A stretch of 64,000 nucleotides of DNA from CAVVZJ01 sp963752755 (GTDB lineage Bacteria > Planctomycetota > Planctomycetia > Isosphaerales > Isosphaeraceae). The position numbers were made by a program, and so were the translations under genes. This document shows, piece by piece, positions 9,372-18,902 of the stretch. The stretch is from NCBI GenBank assembly GCA_963752755.1, contig CAVVZJ010000015.1, positions 1-64,000 on the forward strand, given 5' to 3'. Position 1 is the stretch's first letter. The number at the start of each line of letters is the position of its first letter. Under the pieces are notes generated by a model. That model had not been told where the DNA came from. It was given only the letters and a program-made list of their open reading frames with translations, and did no database searches.

Positions 9372-9582
9372 TCAGCCGATCCTCAATTCGGTCCTGGCGC
9401 CCCTCGGCAGGAGCGTGTTGCCGCCGTCGTCGTGGATGCCGTCCATGATCCGCTTCCAGTAGGCGAGGTCGTAGGTCGGCATCCGCATGAACGTCGATCC
9501 GCTTCCAGTAGGCGAGGTCGTAGGTCGGCATCCGCATGAACGTGATGCCGTAGCCCCGCTGGGCGAACGGGCCGTCGGCTTC
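9372..9582 (-). pseudogene. 3' fragment of an unidentified gene, cut by IS21
   Basis: A minus-strand frame reads FAQRGYGITFMRMPTYDLAYW, then KRIMDGIHDDGGNTLLP, and stops at TGA 9374-9372. It begins abruptly at the IS21 left end. A 49-bp tandem duplication (9447-9544) within it shifts the frame. I cannot identify the family with confidence; the FMRMPTYDLAYWK segment resembles conserved planctomycete hypothetical or glycosidase-like proteins. Confidence 0.4.
9447..9544. repeat. 49-bp tandem duplication
   Basis: Two copies of a 49-base unit beginning gatccgcttccagtaggcga lie head to tail (9447-9495 and 9496-9544), identical over at least 48 bases. Because 49 is not a multiple of three, the duplication breaks the reading frame of the truncated minus-strand gene it sits in. 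It looks like a recent slip or an assembly artefact. Confidence 0.85.
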
Positions 9583-9650
9583 TGATTGGCGTCAATTATT
9601 TTTCCCGGCCGACGACGATTATTTTTCCCGGACCCATCGGCGGTTCTTGA

Positions 9651-10430
9651 TCATGCCGTAGTTGCCGTTTGGCGGGCCTTCTTGGCCTGCTCCGCGCGGT
9701 AGCTCGGCACGTTCAACTCCAGGATCACGCAGTGGTGAACCAGCCGGTCGATCGCCGCTGCCGTCATCATCGCGTCCTTGAAGATCGCCTCCCAACCCGA
9801 GAACGCCAGGTTGCTCGACACCATCACGCTGCCCCGCTCGTAACGCTCGGCCAGCAGGCTGAACAGCACCTCCATCTCCTCCCGGCTCTGCTGCACGTAG
9901 CCCAGGTCATCCAGGATCAGGACCTCGTACCGCGAGAGGCTCTTGAACAGCCGGCTCAGCTTCAGGTCCCGCTTGGCCGCCAGCAGGTCCTGCACCATCA
10001 GCCCGCAGTTGCGGAAATAGACCCGTCGCCCAGAACGGATCAATTCGTGTCCAATCGATGAAAGGACGTGCGTCTTCCCACTCCCCGGGTTGCCGAACGT
10101 CAGGACGTTCTCGCACCGGTCCGCGAACGTCCCGTCCAGCAGTGCCCGGACCTGCTGCACCACCTTCGCCGGCAGACGCTTCAGGTCCAGCGACTGCAGG
10201 GTCTTCTCCAGCGGCAGCCGCGAATCCCGCAGGAGCCGCTCGACCCGGTTGTCGCCGCGTCGCGCCTGGCACTCCCGCTCCGTCAGTCTCAGCAGGTACT
10301 GCTCGTAGCTCTGCGACTCCTGCTGGGCCTGCTGGGCCAGCTCCTCGAAGCCCGCCCGCATCGCCGGCAGGTGCAGCTCCTTGAGGTGGTCGGTCAGTTG
10401 GGTCTTCAGGTCCGTCGGTTTCGTGCTCAT
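9651..10430 (-). CDS. istB: IS21-family helper ATPase IstB
   Basis: 259 aa, complete. AAA+ ATPase that assists the IstA transposase in IS21 transposition. Walker A is GNPGSGKTH (around residue 113), Walker B is EVLILDDLGYV, and sensor region SVMVSSNLAFSGWEAIF follows. The N-terminal helical domain LKTQLTDHLKELHLPAM is standard for IstB. It starts at ATG 10430, overlapping the degraded istA end, as is usual for translationally coupled istAB. Confidence 0.92.
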   Translation of the reverse strand: MSTKPTDLKTQLTDHLKELHLPAMRAGFEELAQQAQQESQSYEQYLLRLTERECQARRGDNRVERLLRDSRLPLEKTLQSLDLKRLPAKVVQQVRALLDGTFADRCENVLTFGNPGSGKTHVLSSIGHELIRSGRRVYFRNCGLMVQDLLAAKRDLKLSRLFKSLSRYEVLILDDLGYVQQSREEMEVLFSLLAERYERGSVMVSSNLAFSGWEAIFKDAMMTAAAIDRLVHHCVILELNVPSYRAEQAKKARQTATTA

Positions 10431-11902
10431 GTCCCTCCCCCGGCTGCAGGAGCCGATCGTACATCGTCAGATCCACATCCATGACGGTCACATCGGTCAC
10501 CGCTGGCGGCCGGCGGCCCTGACGCACCGCCTCGGCCACGGTGTCGCCGCACAGCGACCGGTCGCCGCCGAGCAACAGCCGCAGCGCCTCGTCCACCGCG
10601 GTCTCTCCCTCCTGCGCCGCCAGCAGGAGGATCTCCAGGTACTCCTTGACCGCCCGGGCCGGGCGGTCCTCCTTCAGGGCGTCGTAGGCCATCCGGAACC
10701 GGCTGGTGGGGAACATCGCGTCGCGGTAGCGGTACTCCTCGAACGCCCCCGGCTTGCGCACCAGCCAGTCGATGACGTGGCGGTACTCGATGTGCTGCTG
10801 GCCCCGGCCCCGAAGCCGCGGCAACTCGTCCACCCGCCGGGCCCCGTGCCAGACCTCAAGCGTTCGGCCCCGACGTGGACATCGACCCGCTCGCCGATCA
10901 GTCGGCTGGGCACCGAGTAGATGTTGCCGCCGACGTGGATCGTGCTCCCCGAGTCGACCCGGACCTTGACCCGCCGGGCCATCTCCAGCCGCCGCGGCGG
11001 CAGTGACGACAGCACGGCCAGCTCCTCGGCGAACCGCTCGCTGCGGTTGGCATTGCGCCCGGCCATGACCTTGCGGAGGAACGCCTGGTAGTCGCCGCGG
11101 CTGGCGAAATCGCGGCTGCCCCGCAACATCAGGGCCTGGTCGACGGCCTGCTTGAACCGGTGATGACTCTGCTCGACGTCGCCGTTCTCGTGGGCCTGCC
11201 GCGGCTGGATCGCCTGGCCTTGCAGGCCGTAATGGGCCAGCAGCGCCTGGTATCGCCGGGTGAACATCTCGGGATCGGGATCGGTCTTGACCGCGGCACT
11301 GAGGCGATCGGTGCGGTGCCGCCGGGGAACTCCTCCCAGTTCCCACAAGGCGTTTTGCAGCCCCTCGCTGAGGCTCTCGAAGCTCTCGGAGAAGCAGACC
11401 GTGCCGGTCTCCCAGTTCGAGTAGGTGAGCACGAAGTGATAGACCAGGTGGTCGAACGGCTCGCCGGCGATGGTGACGCCGAGCTCGGCCATGTGGGTGA
11501 AGTCTCGCGGCCAGAGCCGGCCCGGCTCGTGGATCTGTGCGAAGAACACCTCCTTGGGCGGCCCTTCGATGGCCCGCCACTGTTTGATCCGCCGTTGCAG
11601 GGACCGGAGCTGGACGTCGGGGAAGCGGCCGGGAAGCGGCGTTGCAGGTCGACGAAGAGGGTCTTGGCCTGGAGCCCCGGGTTGAGCCGGAGCATCTCCA
11701 GGAGTTCGGGCCAGACGTCCTGGAACGGGTCCTCCCGGGTCCGCCAGGTGTGCGGGACGCGCCGCTGGGTGGGGAGCCGGTCGGAGTCGCGGTACTTGCG
11801 TGCCGTCTTCTCGTCGACGCCCGCCTTGTCGGCGGCGTGAGCCAGGGTCGTTTCGGTCTGGATCAACTTCCGCAGCCTCCTGAACTGGCGATCGGTGACC
11901 AT
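10431..11902 (-). pseudogene. istA: IS21-family transposase IstA, two frameshifts
   Basis: Begins at ATG 11902 with an HTH segment (FRRLRKLIQTETTLAHAADK). After LFVDLQRRF (about 11645) the frame changes to FPDVQLRSLQRRIKQWRAI, then the DDE core with FTHMAELGVTIAGEPFDHLV, LTYSNWETGTVCFSESFESL and AHENGDVEQSHHRFKQAVDQ. Near 10865, after VGAERL, it changes again to LEVWHGARRVDELP and the C-terminal domain. The last frame then runs into istB without an evident stop of its own. IstB is intact, but this copy should not transpose alone unless the indels are sequencing errors. Confidence 0.85.
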
Positions 11903-12006
11903 CCCTTCGCTCCGTCATCGAGGGAGCCGAAAAGGGACAGCCTACCGGGCTCAGGGGCCGGGAATTCTAATTGTCGCTGACCGGGAAAAATAATTGTCGC
12001 TGATCA

Positions 12007-12317
12007 CGAGGCGGCCTGGGAAGCCTTTCGGCTCGCCTGCCCGGACCCTGACGGCATCGTGCGGGGCATGGCCGAAGTCGATCCCCTCGGACCGGCACCA
12101 GACCCGGACGACGACCCCGGGGCGGACACAGAAGGTCAAGGCGATCGCGTCGAGCCGATCGGCGCTGATCCTTCGAATGACGGGATCAAGCTAGAGCCGG
12201 GGCGCTGGGTCAAGGCGACCGACCGCAACAATTACAGCCTGGTCGTCGCGGACATGGGGGATCGGGTCCGTGTCCATTTCGTCAGACGCGACGGGAGCGA
12301 AGCTTGCCCGACACTAC
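12007..12317 (+). pseudogene. DUF3987 protein gene, 5' part (cut by IS21 and IS701)
   Basis: An open frame from the IS21 edge reads HEAAWEAFRLACPDPDGIV, then KLEPGRWVKATDRNNYSLVV and VRVHFVRRDGSEACPT, and stops being coding at CTAC (12314-12317). Removing everything from 12318 to 15358 joins CTA-C to CC-AAG in the same frame and gives EACPTLPKAILRNMDGSPL. This shows the part beginning at 15359 is the continuation. The true N-terminus is lost beyond the IS21 insertion. Confidence 0.75.
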
Positions 12318-12321
12318 TTCT

Positions 12322-13831
12322 TTCTACTGTCTAGGCCGCTCGTGCGGACTGATCTTCAATGGTGCCAGTTGCTTACGTGACTTGTAATGGTAAAACCGCG
12401 CCGACTCGTTCCGCTCCCGTCGCCGCGTCCGTTCCCCAGCCAACCGGCGGGGCGCGTCGCAACCGCTGGCCCGGTGCTGGATCAGCGCCAACCCCAGCCG
12501 CACCTGGGGCACCCTCAACGCCGGAACCCCCTTTTTTCCCCCGACGCGACTCCACCACCAGGAACCACGTCGCAACCCGCGACTGGGTCATGGGGTGGTG
12601 CCAACCACGCCCGTTCCCCACCTGGTACCCGCCCAGGCCCGCCTCGCTCTGGGAACGCTTCAGGCATTGCTCGATCCGGTGCGACGCCTTGGCGACACGG
12701 GCGAACTCCGAAAGCGGCGTGTCGCGTGGGGCGTTGGTGAGAGAGTCATCCTGCTTGAGTGTGCCGCCATCGACGGACCGCACCACCCCCAGCGTCTCCT
12801 CGAATCCGACGACCCGTCGGTCCACCTTCGACTCCACCCCCCGGCCACGATCTCCACCTCCAGTGGCCCCTGCTCACCGTCTCGTACAGTGAGCCTGGTC
12901 CACTCCGTTGCGGGCAACGCCTCGCACCAACGGCGTACCCCACGCAAGGGAGCCTTGGGATGGCGACCGCGACCGCCGGACTCGGGCACCGGTTCCTCCC
13001 GGTCGCGGAGGGTGGTGTTCGACGGCACCGCCAGGAAGTCCCGCTGTCCGTCCCTGGCCCGTCGCTGGCGAAACCAGGCGGGCCGGCCCATCTCGTCATC
13101 GCCAGCGACCCCGCCGTGGGGCAGGACCGGGCCATGACGGTCGAGCATCTCCAGGGCCCGCTCGGGCCGCCTCCGGTACCGCACGTCCTTGGGGACCCCG
13201 GCCTTCGGGCGGCGTTTCTTGTCGTGGGCCCATTCCCGCGGCAGGGAGAGCCGGAAGTCCACCAGGGCGTGTTCGGCGTCGGTGACCTAACCGAGGAAGA
13301 CGCCCACCTGACAGTTCTCGACCTTGCCGAGCCGGCCGCACCACTGGCGTTGCACGCCCACCGAGGCGGGGCCCTTCTTGGGGAAGGCCGAGGGGTCGAA
13401 GACGAGCACGGCGTTGGCCTGCCCGATCGGGACGACAACCTGGCGGGCCCGTTCGCCGATGAGCGGTTCGTGGTCCTAATCGACCTCACCGAGGAACCGT
13501 TGGATGACCTGGCGGTCGCGGTCGTAACGGTAGGCGAGGGACTCGGCGTTCTTGCGCTCGACGTCGGAGAGCAGTCCGGAGAGATAGGTGTGGGAATGGG
13601 TGCGACTCTCGACGCTGGGCAGCGAGGCGGCGAACGGCCGTGCGAACTCCTCCCATCGGGTCATCACGCCGCGGAACAGCGGGGGCGGGACCGGACAGGC
13701 AGCGAGCCATTGCTCCTTGCGACGCTCGAAGGCGGGGCTCCATCGGAGGCCTCCTTCCATCAGGGAGTATCCTCTGGAAGGCATTGATACAAAAACCCTT
13801 GCGACCAAGCAAGGGAGCCCAGACAGTAGAA
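12322..13831 (-). mobile_element. IS701-family insertion sequence nested inside copy 2
   Basis: Inverted repeats TTCTACTGTCTAGGC (12322-12336) and, on the other strand, TTCTACTGTCTGGGC (from 13831 inward), one mismatch in 15. The direct repeat TTCT at 12318-12321 and 13832-13835 is the 4-bp duplication, made from the first four bases of the host IS701 left end. The junction creates the palindrome gtagaattctac. The transposase inside is decayed, yet insertion must postdate the host IS701. Confidence 0.85.
12324..13760 (-). pseudogene. IS701-family transposase, decayed (two amber codons, frameshifts)
   Basis: Starts at ATG 13760. Readable segments: THSHTYLSGLLSDVERKNAE, then VIQRFLGEVD, amber at 13478-13476 (family Trp), DHEPLIGERARQVVVP, PSAFPKKGPASVGVQRQWCG, KVENCQVGVFLG, amber at 13289-13287 (family Tyr), FRLSLPREWAHDKKRRPKAG, then GTLKQDDSLTNAPRDTPLSE in another frame with HRIEQCLKRSQSEAGLGGYQ and ATWFLVVESRR. 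At GGGGGAAAAAA (about 12535-12545) the zero frame turns to unrelated sequence, while the -1 frame gives VPALRVPQVRLGLAL to the stop at 12324-12326. That is the same junction seen in the other IS701 copies. Confidence 0.8.
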
Positions 13832-13949
13832 TTCTACAGCCGCAGAAAAATTCTTGCCTTCGCCGCACGGTCCGGGTAGCCTGAAGCTCACGACTCTGAA
13901 GGACCGGCCGGTCCGTCGCCAGTCGGTCGCCTTGTCGGGAGGGGCCTCC

Positions 13950-15352
13950 ATGACACCGGACGACGTGCGCGCCGCGGCCGAGCAGCTGGTCGACTTCCAC
14001 GAGCGGTTCGCCCCGCTCTTCGGCAAGGAGCAGGCTCAGGACCACGCCTACGACTACCTCAAGGGGCTGATGGTCTGCCCCGAGCGCAAGAGCATCGAGC
14101 CGATCGCCCTGCTGGTCGGCCACGGCGACGTCTCGGGGCTGCAGAAGTTCGTCGGCGCCGCCCCCTGGGCGTACGACGACGTGATGGCCGAGGCCCAGGC
14201 GCTGTTCGCCGACGAGCTGGCCCCCTCGGCGGCCGGCTCGCCGGTCGGGGTGGTCGGGGTGATCGACGAGTCGGCCTTCACCAAGAAGGGGACGCACTCC
14301 GCCGGGGTGGCCCGGCAGCACAACGGCCGGCTCGGCAAGGAGGACAACTGCCAGGTCGGCGTCTTCCTGATCGGGGTGACCCCGGCCGGGTCGGCCCTGC
14401 TCGACCACCGGCTGTTCCTGCCCGAGTCGTGGTGCGCAGACACGCCCGAGGCGAAGGAGCGGCGGGAGGCGGCCCACATCCCGGAGGACGTGACCTTCCG
14501 CACCAAGCCGCAGATCGCGGCCGAGCTGATCCGGAACGTCGCGGTGCTCGGGCAGGTCGAGCTGGACTGGGTGGTCGGCGACTCGGAGTACGGCCGGGCG
14601 GGCCACCTCCTCGACGAGCTGGAACTCCTGGAGCAGCGGTACGTGCTCGAGGTGCCGGAGACGTGGGTGTTCTGGACGGCCGACCCGGCGGTCAGCGTCC
14701 CGGCCGTACTCGGGGCGGGGTCGCAAGCCGACCGCCCCCAGGCGGGACGCGGCGCGCACCGTGGTCGAGATCGCCGACGAACTGCCCGCCTCGGCGTGGA
14801 CGGCGCTGCAGGTCCGCGAGGGGGCGGCTGGGGCCGCTGGTCTTCGAGTTCGCGGCGGTCCGGGTGTGGGGCGTCCGGCACCGCAAGCCGGGGCCGCCGT
14901 CCTGGCTGCTGATCCGCCGGTCGCTGGGGCCCGAGCCCGAGCTGAAGTACTACGTCTCCAACGCCGACGCCGAGACGCCGCTGTCGACGCTGGCCCTGGT
15001 GGCCTGCACGCGCTGCCGGGTGGAGGAGTTCTTCGAGGACTGCAAGAGCTACCTGGGGATGACGCAGTACGAGACGCGGTCGTGGGTCGGGTGGCACCAT
15101 CACATGACGCTGGTGGGCCTGGCGCAGCCTGTTCGTGACGTTGATGCGCAAGCGGCTCCAAAAAAAACGCCGGAGTTGACGTTGGACCGGACGGTGCGGC
15201 TGCTGGAGGCGGCGTTGGAGGAGCCGGAACTGAGGTTGCCGCGGGCGACGGCGTTGGTGGATTACCACGTGCGTCGGAACGAGGTGGCCCGGAAGTCGCA
15301 CGCCAAGACCTGGCGGGCCAAACACCCGGGCGTCAAATTCCTGCGGCTGTAG
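13950..15352 (+). pseudogene. IS701-family transposase (copy 2), several indels
   Basis: Close relative of the 1907-3305 transposase. ATG at 13950 follows GGGAGG. Signatures: GLMVCPERKSIEPIALLVG, VIDESAFTKKGTHSAGVARQ, GRLGKEDNCQVGVF, WVVGDSEYGRAG, CRVEEFFEDCKSYLGMTQYE. Frame changes near 14745 and 14830 look like indels. Near 15126 one extra base (gcgcagcctg against gcgcacctg in copy 1) puts the reading into the frame that runs past a run of eight A (15159-15166) into the tail ELTLDRTVRLLEAALEEPEL, ending at 15352. Without that base the tail would be reached only by a -1 shift on the A run. Confidence 0.82.
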
Positions 15353-15354
15353 AA

Positions 15355-16962
15355 CTACCCAAGGCGATCCTCCGCAACATGGACGGCTCGCCCCTCAGCG
15401 ACCCGGACGGCGCCGACGGCTGGCCACCCCTGAACCTCGAGGAAATGCCCGCGGCTCACCCGTTCCCGGTGGAGGTCTTCCCCCCGACGGTCGCTCGCTT
15501 CGTGCGGACAGTGGCCGAGGCGATCGGATGCCCGATGGACTTCGTCACCCTACCCACGCTGATCGTCGCGGGAGCGGCCATCGGCCGGAGCGTCTCGCTC
15601 CGCCTCAAGCCCGGATACTTCACGTCCGCCTCCCTCTACGGGATGAACGTCGGGGGGCCGACCTCGGGCAAGTCGCCGGCCCTCGACACCGTCGCCCGGT
15701 CGATGTGGCGGATCGACGAGGAGTTGCACGAAGCCTCTCGGGCGCTGAAGGCGGAGTATGAGGAGGCCCTCGAAGCCTACGCTGACGCCAAGAGGGGGGA
15801 GAAGCCGCCGAAGCCCAACAAGCCCATGCTGGAATCCGCCGTGCTCGACGACGTGACGGTCGAGGCGGTGGCCGCTCATCTGGCGATCAACCCGCGCGAC
15901 CTGCTCGTGGTTCGCGACGAGGGCTCGGCCTGGGTCGCCAGCCTCGACCAGTACAAGGCCAAGGGCAAGGGCAGCGACCGGCAATTCTGGCTCTCCGTCC
16001 TTTTCGGAAAGCCCGTCCGCGTGGACCGCAAGGGGAACCTCGACCTGGAGCCGTTGCGCATCCCCCACCCGTTCGTCTCCGTCGTCGGCAACCTACCCCC
16101 GGACATGCTCGGGGAGCTGGCCGACCGTCGCGGCCGGGCCGATGGCTTCAACGAGCGGATCTTGTTCGCCTACCCCGACCCGGCCCCGCGGCCCTACTGG
16201 ACCGAGACCGGCATCCCCGAGGAGGAGACGGCCGAGTGGGCGGGAATCGTCCGTCGGCTCCGCGAACGATCGATGACCGCCTCGGATGGCCGCTATCATC
16301 CCCAGGTCGTCGGCTTCACGCCCGACGCCCGCTCCGCCTGGGTCGCCTGGTACAACTCCCACGCCGATGAGGTCAACGATCCGAATTACGACCGCGCCGA
16401 CCTGGCCATCGAGGGCAAGCTCTGCGACTTCGCGGGCCGGTTCGCGCTGATCCTCCACCTGCTCGACCTGGCCTCCGATCCGACCCGCGGTGAGGTCGGA
16501 CCGATCGCGTCGGTTCCCCAGGTCGCCGTCGAGGGGGCGGTGGCTCTCTGGGATTACTTCCGGGCGACGCATCGCCGCGTCCGCTGGCACATGTAGGGCG
16601 GGATCGGCAACCCGGTCGCCCGCGAGATCGTCGGCTGGGTCCGCAGGAACCAGCCTGACCGGTTCACCATCAAGGATCTGACCGACAACCTCCGCTGGCT
16701 CAAGACTCGCCCGGGTGAGCCTGAGTCAGCCCTCCGCTGGCTCGATGAGCGTTTCATCGTCCGCCGTCACTCCGAGACCGAGCGGCTCGAGGGGCAGCGG
16801 GGACGGAAGCCGTCTCCAGCCTACGATGTTCACCCTGACCTGCTTGAGCGCTCGCGGAATTCGCAGAATTCGCACAATTCCGATGAGCCGTCGGCCGAGG
16901 CCGAAAAACGCGAATTCTGCGAATTCCGCGAGTGCGAGGAGGACAGTCATGAGCCCTCGTGA
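15355..16962 (+). pseudogene. DUF3987 ATPase-like protein, 3' part (amber stop inside)
   Basis: Main body of the gene broken by IS701. Open from the IS edge; the first in-frame ATG is 15379. Walker A-like NVGGPTSGKSPALDTVA, then LVVRDEGSAWVASLDQYKAK and ADGFNERILFAYPDP, typical of DUF3987, a RecA/helicase-type domain found in prophage satellites and integrative elements next to primases. TAG at 16594-16596 stops it after RWHM, but the same frame continues with GGIGNPVAREIVGWVRRNQ, a winged-helix-like IKDLTDNLRWLKT and an Asn/Glu-rich tail to TGA 16960-16962. That tail overlaps the primase start, so the amber is probably internal to the original gene. Confidence 0.75.
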
Positions 16963-18160
16963 CCGGGGCCGCCCCCAGCGGATCGACTGGCTGGCCCTCC
17001 GCGAAACGCTCGACCTAGCCGATGTCGCGGCCCGTCTCCTCGGGCCGGCCCCGGGCCGCCGCGGCGAGCGATCGGGCCGACTGCTGTGGTGGCATTGCCC
17101 CTTCCACGAGGACGCCAACCCCTCATTCTGCGTCAAGCTGGGCTCGAAGGGATGGAAGTGCTTCGGATGCGGAGAGCATGGCGACGCCGCCTCCCTCGTG
17201 ATGCGGGTCAATGGCCTGAGCTTCCCGGAGGCGGTGCGATTCCTGACCGGGGAAGCAATCCCCGCCCGAGCGTCTCGCCCTCGACCAGAGCCCCGGAATG
17301 TACCGCCACGCCCTGAAAAACCCCATGCGATGAGCCTGGCCGAGGCTGAGGCTCTCGTTGCGGAGGCCGAGTGCTGCCTCTGGAGTGCCGAGGGAGCGGA
17401 GGGGCTCGCCTACCTCCGCGGTCCCCGACGCCACCTCACCGACGCGACGATCCGGGCGGCCCGCCTCGGGGTCATCGTCACCGATCGCCATGGCGCCCCC
17501 GTCGGGATCGTGGTCCCCTGGTTCGTCGCCCGGACGCTCACCCTCGTCAAGATCCGCCGGCCGGAGGGGGTGATGCCGAAGTATCATGAGGCGTTCCGTG
17601 ACCGGTCCCAGCACCTCGGCCTCTACCCCGGACCCGGCGTCATCCGGGCCGGACGGCCGCTCATCATCACGGAAGGCGAATTCGACCCCTTGCTTCTCGG
17701 GCAGGAGTTGGCGGAACTGTTCGCCGTCGCAACGCTCGGAAGTGCGTCGGCTCGCCCGTCCGCCCGCATCCTCGGCCCGATGCTGACCGCCGCCCCCTGG
17801 TACATCGCGACCGATGCCGACCCGGCCGGGGACCGCTCCGCCACCGACTGGCCCGCCTCGTCGCGCCGCGTCCGCCCACCCGCCCCGTTGAAGGACTGGA
17901 CCGAGGCCAAGGCCGGTGGAGTGGACCTCCACCGCTGGTGGTCCGCGATCCTGGCCGGGGTCCGACGCCCTCCGCTGGTCCCCTGGGAGGAACTGTCCTC
18001 ATGGCGATGGGGACCGGCAGAGCGAGATTCGCTCGCCGGCCTGATCGTCGATCGGCTCGACATGGAGCGGATGCTGGAAGCGCTTTCGACGACCGCCCAC
18101 GATAGCGACGCGAAGGCGGAACGGTTGGCGATTCAGCTCGAAGGATCGGCAGAGTCGTGA
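16949..18160 (+). CDS. CHC2 zinc-finger / TOPRIM primase-like protein
   Basis: 403 aa from ATG 16949, overlapping the 3' end of the DUF3987 frame by 14 bases (translational coupling). Residues 40-85 hold a DnaG-type zinc finger: HCPFHEDANPSFCV and WKCFGCGEHGDAASL (Cys-His-Cys-Cys). Residues 215-285 contain the TOPRIM core RPLIITEGEFDPLLLGQEL and IATDADPAGDRSA (acidic metal-binding residues). Likely the replication primase of the integrative element, working with the DUF3987 ATPase. No C-terminal helicase domain. It appears intact although its partner gene is broken. Confidence 0.85.
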   Translation: MSPRDRGRPQRIDWLALRETLDLADVAARLLGPAPGRRGERSGRLLWWHCPFHEDANPSFCVKLGSKGWKCFGCGEHGDAASLVMRVNGLSFPEAVRFLTGEAIPARASRPRPEPRNVPPRPEKPHAMSLAEAEALVAEAECCLWSAEGAEGLAYLRGPRRHLTDATIRAARLGVIVTDRHGAPVGIVVPWFVARTLTLVKIRRPEGVMPKYHEAFRDRSQHLGLYPGPGVIRAGRPLIITEGEFDPLLLGQELAELFAVATLGSASARPSARILGPMLTAAPWYIATDADPAGDRSATDWPASSRRVRPPAPLKDWTEAKAGGVDLHRWWSAILAGVRRPPLVPWEELSSWRWGPAERDSLAGLIVDRLDMERMLEALSTTAHDSDAKAERLAIQLEGSAES

Positions 18161-18324
18161 TAGGAAAAAACCGAGAATCTTTTTATGCGCCCATTGGCAC
18201 AGTATGCGACTTCGCATAGAATGAGAGGTAGAGAGGTTGATCGTCAGCCTCGAAAGAAAGTGGGCCGGAAGCGACTGGTACTCGCCCCCGGCCCGGTGGC
18301 AACGGCTGTTGAGGAGCCATCGCC

Positions 18325-18594
18325 ATGACGAATCTTACCCTGACCTCCGCCCCGATCAACTCCGACCCCTCGACCTGGCCCGCGTGGACCGACGATGACC
18401 GCTGGGAACTCGGCCCCGAGGCCGATCCGGTCGCCCCCTACACGGGGGAGGATGCCGAGTGGTGGGATGAGCAGACCCGCGACGACGAGCCGACCGGGGA
18501 TGAGGCGGATGACCCCGCCTATCACGCCTACCTCGATCGGCTGGCCGAAGTGCGCGAGGCGGAGGATCGGTTGTGCCGCGGTCTGGTGTGCTGA
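18325..18594 (+). CDS. Small acidic hypothetical protein of the integrative element
   Basis: 89 aa, rich in Asp/Glu and Trp/Pro (for example WTDDDRWELGPEADPVAPY). ATG 18325 follows GAGGAG. Upstream 18161-18324 is relatively AT-rich (cgagaatctttttatgcgcc) and could hold its promoter. It is followed at once by a hairpin terminator (18604-18633). Acidic small proteins of this kind recur beside primase/integrase genes in planctomycete elements; role unknown. Confidence 0.6.
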   Translation: MTNLTLTSAPINSDPSTWPAWTDDDRWELGPEADPVAPYTGEDAEWWDEQTRDDEPTGDEADDPAYHAYLDRLAEVREAEDRLCRGLVC

Positions 18595-18603
18595 CTGTCC
18601 GAC

Positions 18604-18633
18604 GCCCCCCGGGCCGGCAAGGTGCCGGGGGGC
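18604..18633 (+). terminator. Hairpin terminator after the small acidic ORF
   Basis: A 9-bp perfect stem GCCCCCCGG (18604-18612) / CCGGGGGGC (18625-18633) with a 12-base loop, followed by TTTCTCC. It starts 9 bases past the stop of the small ORF and ends 19 bases before the XRE start, so it may terminate or attenuate transcription between them. Confidence 0.6.
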
Positions 18634-18652
18634 TTTCTCCGGGGATGAATCG

Positions 18653-18895
18653 ATGGCCAAGAAAGCCAAGCCCAAGCCCGAGCCGCAACCCGAGGCTCCG
18701 AGTATGGCCGCCCCCTCCGAAGTCTTGCGGGCGGAGATCGCCCGCCGCGGCCTGACCGCCTACGCAGTCGGCAAGCGATCCGGCGTCGATGTTTCGATCC
18801 TGCAACGGTTCCTGACCGGCGAACGCCTGCTGTCGCTCAAGAGCTTCGACAAGGTGTGCGCCGCGCTGGGGATGGGGCTTCGCAACGTGGAGTGA
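18653..18895 (+). CDS. XRE-like helix-turn-helix DNA-binding protein
   Basis: 80 aa. After a Lys/Pro/Glu-rich N-terminus (AKKAKPKPEPQPEAP) comes one HTH of the lambda-repressor/XRE type: LRAEIARRGLTAYAVGKRSG, VDVSILQRFLTGERLLSLKS, FDKVCAALGMGL. Length fits a minimal Cro/CI-type regulator. ATG 18653 lies just downstream of the hairpin; GGGGAT upstream is a weak ribosome-binding site. Only 7 bases separate it from the integrase, so it probably controls integrase expression. Confidence 0.8.
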   Translation: MAKKAKPKPEPQPEAPSMAAPSEVLRAEIARRGLTAYAVGKRSGVDVSILQRFLTGERLLSLKSFDKVCAALGMGLRNVE

Positions 18896-18902
18896 ACGAC
18901 CG

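Larger units (their letters stand above)
9583..12006 (-). mobile_element. IS21-family insertion sequence
   Basis: Carries istA and istB in the usual order on the minus strand. Ends show related inverted repeats TGATTGGCGTCAATT (from 9583) and, on the other strand, TGATCAGCGACAATT (from 12006 inward). Each is followed by ATTATTTTTCCCGG, and a second ATTATTTTTCCCGG motif sits just inside the left end, the multiple terminal repeats typical of IS21. No exact target duplication was seen. The left side cuts an unknown gene (9372-9582) and the right side cuts the DUF3987 gene. Confidence 0.85.
12318..15354 (+). mobile_element. IS701-family insertion sequence, copy 2, split by another IS701
   Basis: Right end CTGCGGCTGTAGAA (15341-15354); left end TTCTACAGCCGCAG, whose first four bases TTCT are now at 12318-12321 and the rest from 13836, because another IS701 (12322-13831) inserted 4 bases into it. 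The outer target duplication is CTAC at 12314-12317 and 15355-15358. Excising this unit and one CTAC restores the DUF3987 reading frame exactly, which confirms the boundaries. Confidence 0.88.
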
